Shown here piece after piece: positions 47,888 through 57,858 of a DNA stretch of 64,000 nucleotides. Positions within the stretch are counted from its first letter, which is position 1; every line of letters begins with the position of its first letter. A model generated the notes under the pieces. The model ran no database searches and was not told the DNA's origin. It was given only the letters and a program-made list of their open reading frames with translations. Made by a program: the position numbers and the translations under genes. The DNA comes from Brevirhabdus sp. GTDB taxonomy: Bacteria; Pseudomonadota; Alphaproteobacteria; Rhodobacterales; Rhodobacteraceae. The stretch is from the NCBI GenBank assembly GCA_024637315.1, contig JAGXFH010000034.1, forward strand, positions 372,001-436,000. Reading direction: 5' to 3'.

Positions 47888-47964
47888 AGCACCTGCAACA
47901 GCCCTCCAGACAGCGTGAGATGACAGAAGGTGTGAAGTTCTTTTGCGTGGCTGAACTTAGCAAG

Positions 47965-48882
47965 CTATGGCCTCTGCGCACCGTTTACACCGACGTAGAT
48001 TGCGCAAAGCGAATCCGTTTGTGTCACGAATAGTCGATTGCGCCGCGGCCCGCCGAACGTGAGGTTCGAAACCATCTTCGGAAACCTGATATGACCAAGC
48101 GGGTTCCCTTCGGCGTCGAACACCCGGACGCCGTCTTGGGCGGAACTCCAGAGATTGCCATCTTCATCGAACCTGAAGCCGTCGGGTACGCCAGGCGAGA
48201 CCTCGACGAAGACCGCGCCGCCGGAAAGCCGGTTTTCGTCTGACACGCCGAACACGCGGATATGGTGTGGCCCGTCGGGGTCGTGGGACAGGCCACTGTC
48301 GGCCACAAAAAGTCGGCTTTCGTCGGGTGAGAATGCAAGCCCGTTGGGCTTCACGAAATCGTCGGCGACAATGCGCAGCTCACCATTGGCGGGGTCCGCG
48401 CAGAAGACGTGACATCCGTCCTGCTCCTGCTCGCCTTTGTGGCCCTCGTAGTCCGACATGATCCCGTAGGTCGGGTCGGTGAACCAGATCGTGCCGTCGG
48501 ATTTCACCACTACGTCGTTTGGCGAATTGAGGCGCCTGCCGCCATAGCTGTCCGCGATCACGGTGATCGTGCCGTCCGGTTCGGTGCGCGTCACCCGCCG
48601 GCCGCCGTGCTCGCAGGTCACCAGGCGGCCCTGGCGGTCGCGGGTGTTGCCGTTCGAGAAGTTCGCGTCGGCGCGGAACACTCCGACGCCAAGATCGGGC
48701 GTCCAGCGCAGCATTCGGTTGTTCGGAATGTCGGACCAGACAAGGTAGCCACCATCATTGAACCAGACCGGGCCCTCGGCCCAGCGGCAGCCGTCGAACA
48801 GGACTTCGACATCCGCCGTCGGAACCGTCATAGCGCGGAACCTGTGATCAAAATATTCGACTGCGTCTCCGACGAGTGCCAT
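47965..48882 (-). CDS. SMP-30/gluconolactonase-family lactonase
   Basis: 305 aa six-bladed beta-propeller lactonase. Motifs are CRWAEGPVWFNDGGYLVWSDI, SPNDVVVKSDGTIWFTDPTYGI and KPNGLAFSPDESRLFVADSG, with the Glu, Asn and Asp residues that bind the catalytic divalent metal. It would open sugar lactones. The ATG follows AGGAGAGACGC. It is the last gene of the sugar ABC operon, nine bases after a permease, suggesting the imported sugar is oxidised to a lactone. Confidence 0.9.
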   Translation of the reverse strand: MALVGDAVEYFDHRFRAMTVPTADVEVLFDGCRWAEGPVWFNDGGYLVWSDIPNNRMLRWTPDLGVGVFRADANFSNGNTRDRQGRLVTCEHGGRRVTRTEPDGTITVIADSYGGRRLNSPNDVVVKSDGTIWFTDPTYGIMSDYEGHKGEQEQDGCHVFCADPANGELRIVADDFVKPNGLAFSPDESRLFVADSGLSHDPDGPHHIRVFGVSDENRLSGGAVFVEVSPGVPDGFRFDEDGNLWSSAQDGVRVFDAEGNPLGHIRFPKMVSNLTFGGPRRNRLFVTQTDSLCAIYVGVNGAQRP

Positions 48883-48891
48883 GCGTCTCTC

Positions 48892-49839
48892 CTATGTCCG
48901 GGCCTTGCCGCCGCTTGCCGCGACGATCACACCGATAATGATGAGGCCGGTCAGCACCAGCCGGACGCCGGCCCCGGCGCCGAAGGTGTTCAGCATCGTG
49001 ACCAGCAGAAACAGGAACAGCGAGGCACCCCAAAGACCCGGCACGTTGGCGAAGCCACCCGCGACCGATGTGCCGCCGATCACGACGACGGCGATGGAGC
49101 TCAGAAGGTATTCCTCGCCCATGTTCAGCGCTGCGCCACCCGAAAACGCCGCCAGCAAGTAGCCGCAAAGCCCGGCAAGCGTCGCGCACATGATGTAGGT
49201 CGCGGCGCGGATGCGCTCGACCTTTACGCCCGCAAGGTGCGCGGCGCGCATGTTCTGACCGATCGCCACGACCCCGCGTCCGTAGATGGTGCGAGTTAGC
49301 AGGACATGACCAAGGATAGCCAGCACGACCACGAATAGCGCGATAACCGGGACGCCCGCGATCTTTGCGGTTGTGAAATCGGCCAGAGCCTCGGGCGGCT
49401 TCACCCGAAGGCCCCGGTTCCACCAGATCGCGGCGGACTGGAAGATGAAACTCGACGAAAGAGTTGCGATGATGGGCGGAATCCGAAGAAGGCGGATCAG
49501 CGAATAGTTCAGCGTCCCGACGCCAGCGCCGATCACAAGCGCAAGCAAAAGCCCGACCGGGATCATCGCCGACGCCCCGTCCATCGACTTCATCGCCACG
49601 GTGCCGGCAAGCGTCATGCAGGCCGGGATCGACAGGTCTACGTTGCCGGGGCCCAGGGTGATGACGAACATCTGGCCAAGGGCCACAATGACGAAAAAGG
49701 CGCCGAAGGTCATCGCGGCGGACAGAACCTCGCCCGAGCCCTTGCCACCGGTGAAGACCGCCGTCGCCAGCCAGACCACCAGCGCGCCAACCCATGCCCA
49801 AAGCCAGGGCTGCCTGATCAATGTCGCGACCCCGGTCAT
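48892..49839 (-). CDS. Sugar ABC transporter permease (RbsC-like), second
   Basis: 315 aa inner-membrane permease of the ribose/monosaccharide importer type. About eight to ten hydrophobic segments are present. The family blocks are GQMFVITLGPGNVDLSIPACMTLAG and AAHLAGVKVERIRAATYIMCATLAGLCGYLLAA. ATG 49839 overlaps the upstream permease stop by four bases. The track's 637-aa ORF at 48892-50805 is the same frame running back through the other permease and is not real beyond 49839. Confidence 0.9.
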   Translation of the reverse strand: MTGVATLIRQPWLWAWVGALVVWLATAVFTGGKGSGEVLSAAMTFGAFFVIVALGQMFVITLGPGNVDLSIPACMTLAGTVAMKSMDGASAMIPVGLLLALVIGAGVGTLNYSLIRLLRIPPIIATLSSSFIFQSAAIWWNRGLRVKPPEALADFTTAKIAGVPVIALFVVVLAILGHVLLTRTIYGRGVVAIGQNMRAAHLAGVKVERIRAATYIMCATLAGLCGYLLAAFSGGAALNMGEEYLLSSIAVVVIGGTSVAGGFANVPGLWGASLFLFLLVTMLNTFGAGAGVRLVLTGLIIIGVIVAASGGKART

Positions 49840-50774
49840 TTCCGCGCCTCCGCCCGGCCAATGAGGACGCGCAACGCCAGCACGATGATCAGGATCGCCC
49901 CCTGCGCCCCGATCTGCCAGTCCGGGTTCAACCGGAGGAACGACAAGAACGAGCCCGCAAGCGCCAGCGTGATCGCCCCGATCACCGCGCCGATTGGCGA
50001 GACCCGGCCGCCGACGAATTCGCCGCCTCCCAAAATGACTCCGGCGATCGACAGAAGCGTGTAGCGCAGCGCGATATTGGCGTCTGCCGAAGTGGTCAGC
50101 CCAACCAGCGCCATGCCGGACAGCACGCCAAAAAAACCGGCCAGCGCAAACATGCCCATCTTGATCTTCAGAAGCGACCAGCCCGCGCATTCCAGCGACC
50201 GGGGATTGCCTCCGGCGCCACGCAACACGGTCCCGTGGGCCGAGCGCATCAGCCCGACATGCACCACCAGTGCGATCACCACCGAGGCGATGATCGGGAA
50301 TGGGATATAGGCGGGCTTGAGCGTCATCAGCGTCCGGATGTACTCGGGAGCATTGCCGCCCGGTGTCGGCAGGACAAGGACCGCCAGTCCGAGCCATACA
50401 AAAGACATCCCCAGTGTGACGACGATCGAGGGCAGGTTCCGCAGGTGTATGAGCGCGCCAAGCGCCGCATAGGCCGCGATCAGCCCCGCCAGCGCCGCGA
50501 TGCCCAGAAGCGGCGTGTCGTGCAGCCAAGTGGCGGTGATGCAAGCGACAAGACTGACGAAGCCGCCGATCGAGAGATCCAGTTCGTTTACGCACAGGAT
50601 GAACATCTGCGCGATGGTCGCCAGAGCGATAGGGATGGCGAGGTTTAGAAGCAGGTTCAGGCCGAAATAGCTCATCGTGCGCGGCTGCAACCAGAAGATT
50701 GCGATCAGAAGCGCGGCCAAAGACAGTGGCGGCAGTAGGCTTCTCAGAAGCCGGGGAGAGAGACGCCCGCTCAT
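49836..50774 (-). CDS. Sugar ABC transporter permease (RbsC-like), first
   Basis: 312 aa permease. [24 protein letters not shown] is the hallmark segment and [40 protein letters not shown] the EAA-type loop region, with [22 protein letters not shown] near the end. It pairs with the second permease to form a heterodimeric pore. The start overlaps the ATPase stop by four bases. Confidence 0.9.
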   Translation of the reverse strand: MSGRLSPRLLRSLLPPLSLAALLIAIFWLQPRTMSYFGLNLLLNLAIPIALATIAQMFILCVNELDLSIGGFVSLVACITATWLHDTPLLGIAALAGLIAAYAALGALIHLRNLPSIVVTLGMSFVWLGLAVLVLPTPGGNAPEYIRTLMTLKPAYIPFPIIASVVIALVVHVGLMRSAHGTVLRGAGGNPRSLECAGWSLLKIKMGMFALAGFFGVLSGMALVGLTTSADANIALRYTLLSIAGVILGGGEFVGGRVSPIGAVIGAITLALAGSFLSFLRLNPDWQIGAQGAILIIVLALRVLIGRAEARK

Positions 50775-52225
50775 GCGTCTGATCTGAACGACGCGTGAAG
50801 CACACGTTCCTCGGTCATGTCGCGCCGCCGCAGGTCCGCCACGATGGCGCCCTCGCGAAAGACGTAGACATGGTCGCAGTTACGCAACTCGTCCATCTCG
50901 GTCGTGTACCAGAGGAAGGTTCGGCCCTTCGCGGCCTCCTCTCGGATCATTCCATAGACCTCCTGTTTGGTCCCGATGTCGACGCCCCGCATGGGGTCGT
51001 CCATCACGATGATCTTTGCCGTGGACCCCAGCGCACGGGCGAACAGCGCCTTCTGCTGGTTTCCCCCCGACAGCGACAGGATCGGCTGGTCGATGTCGGG
51101 CGTTCGGATGCCGATCCGCCCGCGCCAGCCATCCGCGAAACGGCGCGCCGCGGCATGATCCAGGAAAATGCCCTTCAGAAACTGGCGAAGCGAGCCAATG
51201 GCGATGTTCTCGGCAATGGACCAGAGAGGAAAGATCCCGTCGGTCTGGCGGTCGCCCGCAACCAGCGCGACTTCGCCCGCAACCTTTGTGCCCGACGCAT
51301 GATCGAAGACCCTCACCAGCAGTTCGGTCTGGCCCTGGCCGCTCAGACCCGCCAGCCCGACGACCTCGCCCTTGTGCGCCGCAAGCGCTATCGTTTCTAC
51401 CGTTTTCGGCATCGCCTGCACCACGACCGGCGCGGTGTCGCGGATCGCGACGGATTCCGCCGACCGGTCCTGCTCAGCATCGGCCACGCTGCCCATCGCC
51501 TTGACCAAAGAGTTACGGTCGAAGGCCGACGCCCGGTCAAGCGCCACTACGCCGCCATCGCGCATCACCGCGATGCGGTCGGAGGTGCCCAGGATTTCAC
51601 CAAGAAGGTGAGAGATCAGTACGCAGGTGCCACCCGTCTTGACGTAGTGGCGGACATGGTCCAGCAATTTCTTCGCGGCCACCGCATCCAGCGAGGATGT
51701 GGGTTCGTCCAGGATCACAACTCTGGCCTCGGCGGTCGTTACCGCGAAGGCGCGCGCGATTTCCACCATCTGGCGCCGGGCGATCGACAGGTCGCCCACG
51801 ATGTCGTCGGTGGAAATCCCGTGGCCGGGAAAGACCTCGTCCAGCTTCTCGCCGATCAGTCGCCGCGCCGCGCCGCGCCAGCCGATCCCGGCGATGGACG
51901 GATGCAAGATCCGGGCGTTTTCGGCCACGGTCAGGTTCGGGCAGAGCGACAATTCCTGGTAGACGCAGCGCACACCATGCGCCGCGGCGTTCTGCGGCGT
52001 CAGTCGTCCGGTGATATCCGCGCCCGCAACCTCGATCCGACCCGTGTCCGCCGCCAGGTTGCCCGAAAGCACGTTCATCAGCGTCGACTTGCCCGCGCCG
52101 TTATGGCCGACAAGGCCAAGGCATTCGCCGGCCCGAAGTTCCAGCGTCACGCCCGTCAGGGCACGAACGGCGCCGAAACTCTTTTCGACGCCGTCCAGAA
52201 GGACGATTGGTACCGTCTCGTTCAT
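50771..52225 (-). CDS. Sugar ABC transporter ATP-binding protein, two nucleotide-binding domains
   Basis: 484 aa with two fused ATPase domains as in RbsA. The first is canonical ([18 protein letters not shown]; Walker [15 protein letters not shown]). The second has a degenerate Walker A ([14 protein letters not shown]), as is usual, with [15 protein letters not shown] as its signature. It powers the importer. It ends overlapping the first permease and starts 21 bases after the binding protein. Confidence 0.92.
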   Translation of the reverse strand: MNETVPIVLLDGVEKSFGAVRALTGVTLELRAGECLGLVGHNGAGKSTLMNVLSGNLAADTGRIEVAGADITGRLTPQNAAAHGVRCVYQELSLCPNLTVAENARILHPSIAGIGWRGAARRLIGEKLDEVFPGHGISTDDIVGDLSIARRQMVEIARAFAVTTAEARVVILDEPTSSLDAVAAKKLLDHVRHYVKTGGTCVLISHLLGEILGTSDRIAVMRDGGVVALDRASAFDRNSLVKAMGSVADAEQDRSAESVAIRDTAPVVVQAMPKTVETIALAAHKGEVVGLAGLSGQGQTELLVRVFDHASGTKVAGEVALVAGDRQTDGIFPLWSIAENIAIGSLRQFLKGIFLDHAAARRFADGWRGRIGIRTPDIDQPILSLSGGNQQKALFARALGSTAKIIVMDDPMRGVDIGTKQEVYGMIREEAAKGRTFLWYTTEMDELRNCDHVYVFREGAIVADLRRRDMTEERVLHASFRSDA

Positions 52226-52246
52226 GGGAGTGATCCCGAAGGTGGA

Positions 52247-53269
52247 CTACATCGCGCCCTTGATCACTTCCTGAGCATCTTCAAGCGAGTATTCGACGTT
52301 CGCCACGCCGCCCGCTTCGGTATTCGCCAGGTTCTCTTCCAAGTTGTCCTGGTCGATGCGAAGGAAGGGGACCGTCAGGTCTTTCGGCACGTCGGCTCCG
52401 TCGAGGATCTGCTGCGCAACCCAGAAGGCCAACGTCGAGACCCCTGGCGCGATCGAAACCGACATGGTCTCGTAGCCGTTGGCGTCCTTCTGCTCTTTCC
52501 ACCAGGTCAGTTCGTCGTGGCGGTTGCCCATGACGATGATCGGCATGTCGCGTCCCGACGCCTTGATCGCCTGCGCGGCGCCATAGCCGTCGCCGCCCTG
52601 GGTCACGACACCCACGATGTCATCCGGAAGCGAGGGGAGAATGCCAGCAACGGCCTTCTGCGCCACGTCCTGCGCCCAGTTCCCGTGGACCGATCCCGCG
52701 ATCTCGAACTTGCCGGTCTCGGCCACACCCTCGTGGATGCCCGCGCTGATCTCGTCATCGACGAACACTCCGGCCAAGCCGCGAATCTCCAGCAACTGGC
52801 CGCCGTCCGGCAGTTTCTCGGCGAGGTAAAGCACCTCGTCCTTGCCCATCTGCTTGAAGTCGACGGCGATGCGCCACGCGCAGGGCTCGGTTACGATCCC
52901 GTCGAAGCTGACGACCGTCACACCCGCGTCGCAGGCTTCCTTGACGGAGCCGTTCAGACCCTCGGGCGAGGCGGCGTTGATGACGATCGCGTCGTAGCCC
53001 TGAAGAATCAGGTTCTGGATCTGGGCGGCCTGCTCCGTCACCTGGTTTTCTGCGGTCGTGAACGCATCTGCCGCCGCGACGACACCGTTTGAAACGGCCT
53101 CGCTTGTGACCTTTTCCCAGCTTCGCAGCATGGCCTGACGCCACGAGTTGCCCGCGTAGTTGTTCGATAGCGCAATGCGCTTGTCCGACGTATCGGCCAT
53201 TGCGGATTGCCCAAGCAGCATCCCGGCAGCGGTTGTCATATACAGTGTCACTTTAAGTAGCGATTTCAT
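52247..53269 (-). CDS. Sugar ABC transporter substrate-binding protein (RbsB-like)
   Basis: 340 aa periplasmic binding protein. The signal peptide is MKSLLKVTLYMTTAAGMLLGQSAMA. The two-lobed type I fold starts IALSNNYAGNSWRQAML and contains AQIQNLILQGYDAIVINAAS and GVVTQGGDGYGAAQAIKASG. It captures a monosaccharide or related compound; specificity is unknown. First gene of the operon, with a 14-base palindrome upstream. Confidence 0.9.
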   Translation of the reverse strand: MKSLLKVTLYMTTAAGMLLGQSAMADTSDKRIALSNNYAGNSWRQAMLRSWEKVTSEAVSNGVVAAADAFTTAENQVTEQAAQIQNLILQGYDAIVINAASPEGLNGSVKEACDAGVTVVSFDGIVTEPCAWRIAVDFKQMGKDEVLYLAEKLPDGGQLLEIRGLAGVFVDDEISAGIHEGVAETGKFEIAGSVHGNWAQDVAQKAVAGILPSLPDDIVGVVTQGGDGYGAAQAIKASGRDMPIIVMGNRHDELTWWKEQKDANGYETMSVSIAPGVSTLAFWVAQQILDGADVPKDLTVPFLRIDQDNLEENLANTEAGGVANVEYSLEDAQEVIKGAM

Positions 53270-53717
53270 GGTTTTCCTCCCAAACCAGCAGCACGCAAAC
53301 GACTATTCGTTCAACAGCACTGCAGTGCTTTTACAACGGAAAAACCGGCCTGAGAATGATTTCCGTCAATATCGAAGAAATTGCACTTGGCAGGAGACCA
53401 CCACAGTGGCGATAGCTCTTGGCACTGGCGTCCAACTCTTCTGCTGCTCAATCCCCAAAAGGCCAAGGTGCAATTGTTCGCCAGACCAGGACTACATCGA
53501 ATGCACGCATTAGGCTCCTCGCGTCATGCCGCAAAGGCGCATCGCTGTGTCGGTCCGCGCGGGGAGCAGGGCCAACGACGTCCAGCCATTCATGCTAGCG
53601 GCATCGAAATCGGGTAGCAATTTCCCTGATGTGTGACTATCCAGTCAAGCTTGACAGGTTCGAAATCCTTGTCCGAGGGCACTAAGGTTCTGGTTTACCC
53701 CACATTCTGAGAGCGGA
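53270..53717. other. Intergenic region upstream of the sugar ABC operon
   Basis: About 450 bases between the binding-protein gene and the end of the LuxR-type gene. No gene is supported. It holds the palindrome at 53316 and an imperfect inverted repeat (ATTGCACTTGG at about 53381 with CCAAGGTGCAAT at about 53463). The sugar operon promoter should be here. Confidence 0.5.
53316..53329. promoter_or_regulatory. 14-base palindrome, candidate operator of the sugar operon
   Basis: AGCACTGCAGTGCT is a perfect palindrome about 50 bases upstream of the binding-protein start codon. The position suits a repressor operator. No LacI- or GntR-type regulator is encoded next to it, so the binding factor is unknown. 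Confidence 0.45.
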
Positions 53718-54521
53718 TTACGCAAGTTCCGACAATGAGGCCATGAAGCTTGAGAATAACTCGCCCTGCGATCTCACGCGCAGCTTGGCATAGATGTTGC
53801 GGCGGTGAATGCGCACCGTGCCGGACGAGATGCCAAGCGCACGGCCCGTCGCGTCGGCGGAATGACCCTTGAGGATATATTCCACCACCTGCGCCTCGCG
53901 CGGGGTCAGAAGATTTCGCCCGAAACTCTGGAAGGCATCCTCGATCAGTTGCGGCAGACGCGCGCCGTCGGAGTTGGTCTGCGCTGAGAACTGGCTGCTC
54001 AGGCCACTCCACTGCCATTGCGCCGTGGATTCGACGAAGGGTAGGATCATCTCCAGGTCGCGGAACTCGCGGGCCGAGAAGGCCTTGTGCTCGCGCATCG
54101 CAGAAATCACGACGCTGACCGCGTTGCCCACATCGACGATAAAGCCTATTTCTTCGGCAAGACCGGTTTGAACGTAATAATTACGAAAATATTCTGCTTG
54201 GTAGAATCGGTCCGGCGCGAGATCGCGCAATCGCGCCAGACGCGACGTGGTAGGGGCCCGTGAGTTCAGATAGAATGGATCCAGCAGGTAGGGTCCCTCC
54301 TGATAGTCATCGACCATGACCGTTCGCTTGGTGGCGGGGAAATCATCAAAAATATCAATGGGCTTTTGGTCGTGGCGGTAGGCGAAGATCACTGTGAACT
54401 CGAACGGGACGATCGCCCGCATGGCGCCGGTCAGGGCCAGTGCAAAATCCGGCCTTCCCAAGGCAGAGACGGTACGGGCGCTGGCCTGAACCCAACGCGA
54501 CATCTGGGATTTTGCGTTCAT
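53718..54521 (-). CDS. LuxR-type transcriptional regulator
   Basis: 267 aa. The first 190 residues form a sensor-like domain (FTVIFAYRHDQKPIDIFDDF; EYFRNYYVQTGLAEEIGF), perhaps GAF/autoinducer-domain-like, without a family I can name. The C-terminus is a LuxR/GerE helix-turn-helix: LLTPREAQVVEYILKGHSADATGRALGISSGTVRIHRRNIYAKL. AAAGGG lies just upstream of the ATG. It is divergent from the polyamine-type ABC operon across 131 bases and probably controls that operon and itself; this is inferred from position. Confidence 0.85.
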   Translation of the reverse strand: MNAKSQMSRWVQASARTVSALGRPDFALALTGAMRAIVPFEFTVIFAYRHDQKPIDIFDDFPATKRTVMVDDYQEGPYLLDPFYLNSRAPTTSRLARLRDLAPDRFYQAEYFRNYYVQTGLAEEIGFIVDVGNAVSVVISAMREHKAFSAREFRDLEMILPFVESTAQWQWSGLSSQFSAQTNSDGARLPQLIEDAFQSFGRNLLTPREAQVVEYILKGHSADATGRALGISSGTVRIHRRNIYAKLRVRSQGELFSSFMASLSELA

Positions 54522-54652
54522 CTATGCCCTTTATGATATATACATCCAAATTGGTATCCCGTAGCATTTTTATGTGGTTGTGGCATAGACCTTCACGGTC
54601 GGTAAAGACAGGGTGTGATGTGCTCGACGCATATGCCGGGATGGGAAGAGAC

Positions 54653-55786
54653 ATGCGGTCATCCTCAGAAGAAGGTGCAGCGCAGGATACTGGCAGTGAA
54701 CACGTCGCCGAGTTCATCGATGTGTCGAAACGGTTCGGCGATATTCTGGCTGCGGATCGATTGAATCTCGGGATTCGGCGCGGAGAGTTCCTGTCATTCC
54801 TCGGCCCCTCAGGGTGCGGCAAGACCACGGCGTTGCGCATGCTCGCCGGTTTCGAACCGCCCAGTGAAGGCACCGTGCGCATCGACGCGACCGATATGAG
54901 CGCCGTGCCCTCCCACCGGCGCCCGGTCAACATGGTGTTTCAGCACTATGCACTTTTCCCGCACATGACAGTGGCGCAGAACGTCGGCTATGGCTTGCGC
55001 CAGCGCCGCCCGCGCCTGCCCAAATCCGAAATCGGGGCGCAGGTAGACAAGGCTCTGGCCACCGTCCGCCTCAGCGATTTCGGCACACGTCGTGTTTGGG
55101 AGTTGTCGGGCGGTCAACAGCAGCGCGTCGCACTGGCGCGCGCCATCATCAACGAGCCAACGATTCTGCTTCTGGATGAGCCGATGGCGGCGCTGGATGC
55201 AAAGTTGCGCGCCGAGATGCAGCGCGAACTGCTTGATCTTCAGCGCAGCCTTGGGATCACCTTCGTGCTGGTCACTCACGATCAGGAAGAGGCGCTTTCG
55301 ATGTCGGATCGGATCTGCATCATGGGGCGCGGGCGGATCGTACAAGTGGGTACCCCGCAGGATCTCTACGACCGGCCGTGCAATCGCTATGTCGCCGATT
55401 TTGTAGGTAAAGCGAATATTCTGTCGGGCGAGGTTGTGGCACGGGAAGCTGGTCAAGCCAGGGTCGTTCTGGGCTGTGGCGCCGAGGTGTTGGTGCCCGA
55501 GGGCAACCCCGATGGCCGACGCCATGTCGATGTCGTCATACGTCCCGAGTGCCTGAGCCTGAGCGCCACGCATCAGGACGAGGATGCAGCCATTCGCGCG
55601 CGCGTCACTCATCGCACTTTTCTCGGCGATCATACCGAATACCTGCTGCAGGCCGAGGGGACCGGCTTGCTGCAGGTCAACCTGCCGCGCCAGGCTGAAA
55701 GAACTTCGGGCGGACACGGTGTGGGCGATGATGTGCACATTCTGTGGGCGGCTGGAACAGGCCTGGTCCTCGCAGCGGACGACTGA
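54653..55786 (+). CDS. PotA-like ABC transporter ATP-binding protein
   Basis: 377 aa. Walker A is LGPSGCGKTT, the signature ELSGGQQQRVALARA and Walker B ILLLDEPMAALD. A C-terminal TOBE-like domain (VVIRPECLSLSATHQDE to GDHTEYLLQAEG) is typical of spermidine/putrescine-type importers. I start at ATG 54653 (MRSSSEEGAAQ), with GGAAGAG upstream; 54641 is possible. First gene of the operon. Confidence 0.9.
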   Translation: MRSSSEEGAAQDTGSEHVAEFIDVSKRFGDILAADRLNLGIRRGEFLSFLGPSGCGKTTALRMLAGFEPPSEGTVRIDATDMSAVPSHRRPVNMVFQHYALFPHMTVAQNVGYGLRQRRPRLPKSEIGAQVDKALATVRLSDFGTRRVWELSGGQQQRVALARAIINEPTILLLDEPMAALDAKLRAEMQRELLDLQRSLGITFVLVTHDQEEALSMSDRICIMGRGRIVQVGTPQDLYDRPCNRYVADFVGKANILSGEVVAREAGQARVVLGCGAEVLVPEGNPDGRRHVDVVIRPECLSLSATHQDEDAAIRARVTHRTFLGDHTEYLLQAEGTGLLQVNLPRQAERTSGGHGVGDDVHILWAAGTGLVLAADD

Positions 55787-55825
55787 CCAATCACAACAAC
55801 AAAAAGTTCAACAAGGGAGAACCCG

Positions 55826-56980
55826 ATGACCAGAGACAATTCGCCGATCACCCGGCAGAAATTCATGGAAGAACTGCGCCGCTACGAAAAGGGATCGATC
55901 ACCCGGCGGCATTTCTTGGGAGCCACGGGCCTTGGCACCGCGATGGCGGTGATGGGCGGCGCCGTGCCGAGCCTGTTGCCCGGTCGCGCTCAGGCGCAGG
56001 ACCTTGGCAACCGCGTTGTTCTGGCAACCTGGCCGAACTATCACGACGCGGCGAATTTCGACCGCTTCGCCGAAGAGACGGGAGTGTTCGCGCAGGTCAA
56101 CGTATTCGGCTCGAACGAGGAGATGCTGGCCAAACTGCAGGCCGGCGGATCGGGATGGGATGTGTTTGTGCCCACCAATTACGCCATCTCGACCTATGTC
56201 GAGGCCGATCTGATCGAGCCTCTCGATCTGTCAAGACTGCCCAACTACGATGCCGCAGCTTTCGAACAGCGGTTTGCCGATGCGGGCACGATCGATGGCA
56301 CCACCTATGCAGTACCCAAGAACTGGGGCACCACCGGTATCGCCTTCAACTCGTCCAAGACTGGCGGCGTGGTGGACAGCTGGAAGACCTTCTTTGACGG
56401 TGCCCGCGATCAGTTCGACGGACGTGTGATGGTGCATGATTATCAGCTGACGACGATCGGCAATGCGCTGGTCTATTTCGGACACAGCTTCAATTCGGTC
56501 GATCCCGCGGAACTGGCCGATGCCGAAAATCTGCTGATCGATGTCAAGCCGCATCTGTTCGCCATTTCATCGGATTATCAGCCCTCGATGCGCAATGGCG
56601 ATGCCTGGCTGACCATGTGCTGGACCGGTGACGGCAAGCAGATGAACTCTGACATGCCCGAGATCGGCTTTGCCTTGGGCCGCGAAGGCGGTGAAATCTG
56701 GTCGGACTACTACGCCGTTCCCAAGGGCGCGCCGCATCGCGAGGCAGCCTATGCGCTGATAAACTATCTGCTGGATCCGGAGGTGAATGCGCGAGAGGCG
56801 CTGGCGCATGGCTATCCGGTAGCGGATTCCCGGACCAATGCGCTGCTGCCCGAGGAACTGCTCAATGATCCCATCCTCTATCCGGCGGCCGAAAGCCTGA
56901 CGCCACTTGAATTCGGGGCGGCTGTGACCCTCACTGATCCAAACCGGGCAGAACTCATGGCGCGCTTCAAATCTGCCTGA
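55826..56980 (+). CDS. PotD-like substrate-binding protein with Tat-type signal
   Basis: 384 aa. The N-terminal segment has TRRHFLGATGLGTAMAVMGG, a twin-arginine-type signal preceded by a 25-residue leader, then ALA-type processing near RAQAQ. The mature part resembles spermidine/putrescine-binding proteins: LATWPNYHDAANFDRFAEET, DVFVPTNYAISTYVEADLIEPLD, YAVPKNWGTTGIAFNSSK. Ligand is unknown. An AAGGGAGAA site precedes the ATG. Confidence 0.88.
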   Translation: MTRDNSPITRQKFMEELRRYEKGSITRRHFLGATGLGTAMAVMGGAVPSLLPGRAQAQDLGNRVVLATWPNYHDAANFDRFAEETGVFAQVNVFGSNEEMLAKLQAGGSGWDVFVPTNYAISTYVEADLIEPLDLSRLPNYDAAAFEQRFADAGTIDGTTYAVPKNWGTTGIAFNSSKTGGVVDSWKTFFDGARDQFDGRVMVHDYQLTTIGNALVYFGHSFNSVDPAELADAENLLIDVKPHLFAISSDYQPSMRNGDAWLTMCWTGDGKQMNSDMPEIGFALGREGGEIWSDYYAVPKGAPHREAAYALINYLLDPEVNAREALAHGYPVADSRTNALLPEELLNDPILYPAAESLTPLEFGAAVTLTDPNRAELMARFKSA

Positions 56981-56996
56981 GAGACGGAAACGGACG

Positions 56997-57854
56997 ATGG
57001 CCATCACCCAAGCACGCGCCCGTGCGCTGCTGCTGACCCCTGCGGGTCTGTGGTATGCGGCACTGTTGCTGTTTCCACTGGCCGTCGTCCTGATCTTTTC
57101 CTTTGGCGAGCGCAACCCGATCGGCGGCTATGCGCCTGGGTTCACACTAGAACAATATGCGAACCTTCCTGCGCGGTTCGCCGCTTTTCGCAATACACTC
57201 ACCCTGGCTCCGCTGGGTACTGTGGCGGCGCTGCTCATCGCCTACCCGCTGGCCTATTACTTGGCAATCAAGGTCTCGGTCCGATGGAAGACCACACTGC
57301 TGATCCTCGTGATCGTGCCGTTCTGGACCTCGATTCTGATCCGCTCCTATGCATGGATCTATCTGTTGGGCGGCAATGGTATTCCCGCCCTGTTAGAAGC
57401 TTTTGGCCTTGGTGAACTTCGCCTGATCAACACGCCCTTCGCGGTATTGGTGGGCATCGTCTACGGCTACCTGCCGTTGATGGTTTTCCCGATCTACGTG
57501 GCGCTGGAAAAACTCGACAAGAGCCTGCTGGAAGCGGCCTCGGACCTTGGCGCGCCTCCTTGGCGAAGCTTTTTGCAGATCACCCTGCCGATGTCGATGC
57601 CGGGGGTCATGACCGGGTCCATGCTGGTGTTCATCCTGCTGACAGGTGAATTCCTGATCCCGGCCATCCTGGGCGGCGGCAAGGTGTTCTTTGTCGGCAA
57701 TGCGCTGGTCGATCTGTTCTTGCAGTCGCGCAACTGGGCGTTCGGGTCGGCGGTCGCGGTCGCACTTATCGTGATCATGCTGATCGTCGTGGCGCTCTAT
57801 ACCCGCGCGGTCAGGCGATTTGGCGTTCGCCGCGACGATGTGGGGCTGATGTGA
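56997..57854 (+). CDS. PotB-like ABC transporter permease
   Basis: 285 aa with six transmembrane segments. VPFWTSILIRSYAWIYLLGGNGI is a PotB-type block, and the cytoplasmic EAA loop is EAASDLGAPPWRSFLQITLPMSMPGVMTG. It pairs with the next gene to form the import channel. It starts 16 bases after the binding-protein gene. Confidence 0.9.
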   Translation: MAITQARARALLLTPAGLWYAALLLFPLAVVLIFSFGERNPIGGYAPGFTLEQYANLPARFAAFRNTLTLAPLGTVAALLIAYPLAYYLAIKVSVRWKTTLLILVIVPFWTSILIRSYAWIYLLGGNGIPALLEAFGLGELRLINTPFAVLVGIVYGYLPLMVFPIYVALEKLDKSLLEAASDLGAPPWRSFLQITLPMSMPGVMTGSMLVFILLTGEFLIPAILGGGKVFFVGNALVDLFLQSRNWAFGSAVAVALIVIMLIVVALYTRAVRRFGVRRDDVGLM

Positions 57855-57858
57855 GGGT

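Noticed and set aside
50795-53092. 765-aa plus-strand ORF
   Set aside because: Lies opposite the sugar ABC ATPase and binding protein; His/Arg-rich composition and no recognisable family.
53379-53476. Imperfect inverted repeat ATTGCACTTGG / CCAAGGTGCAAT as insertion sequence ends
   Set aside because: Only about 100 bases apart with no transposase between and a one-base gap in the match; more likely chance or a weak regulatory site.
53650-53680. T-arm-like GGTTCGAAATCC suggesting a tRNA
   Set aside because: The flanking five-base stem does not pair and no anticodon arm or acceptor stem is found, so it is not a tRNA.
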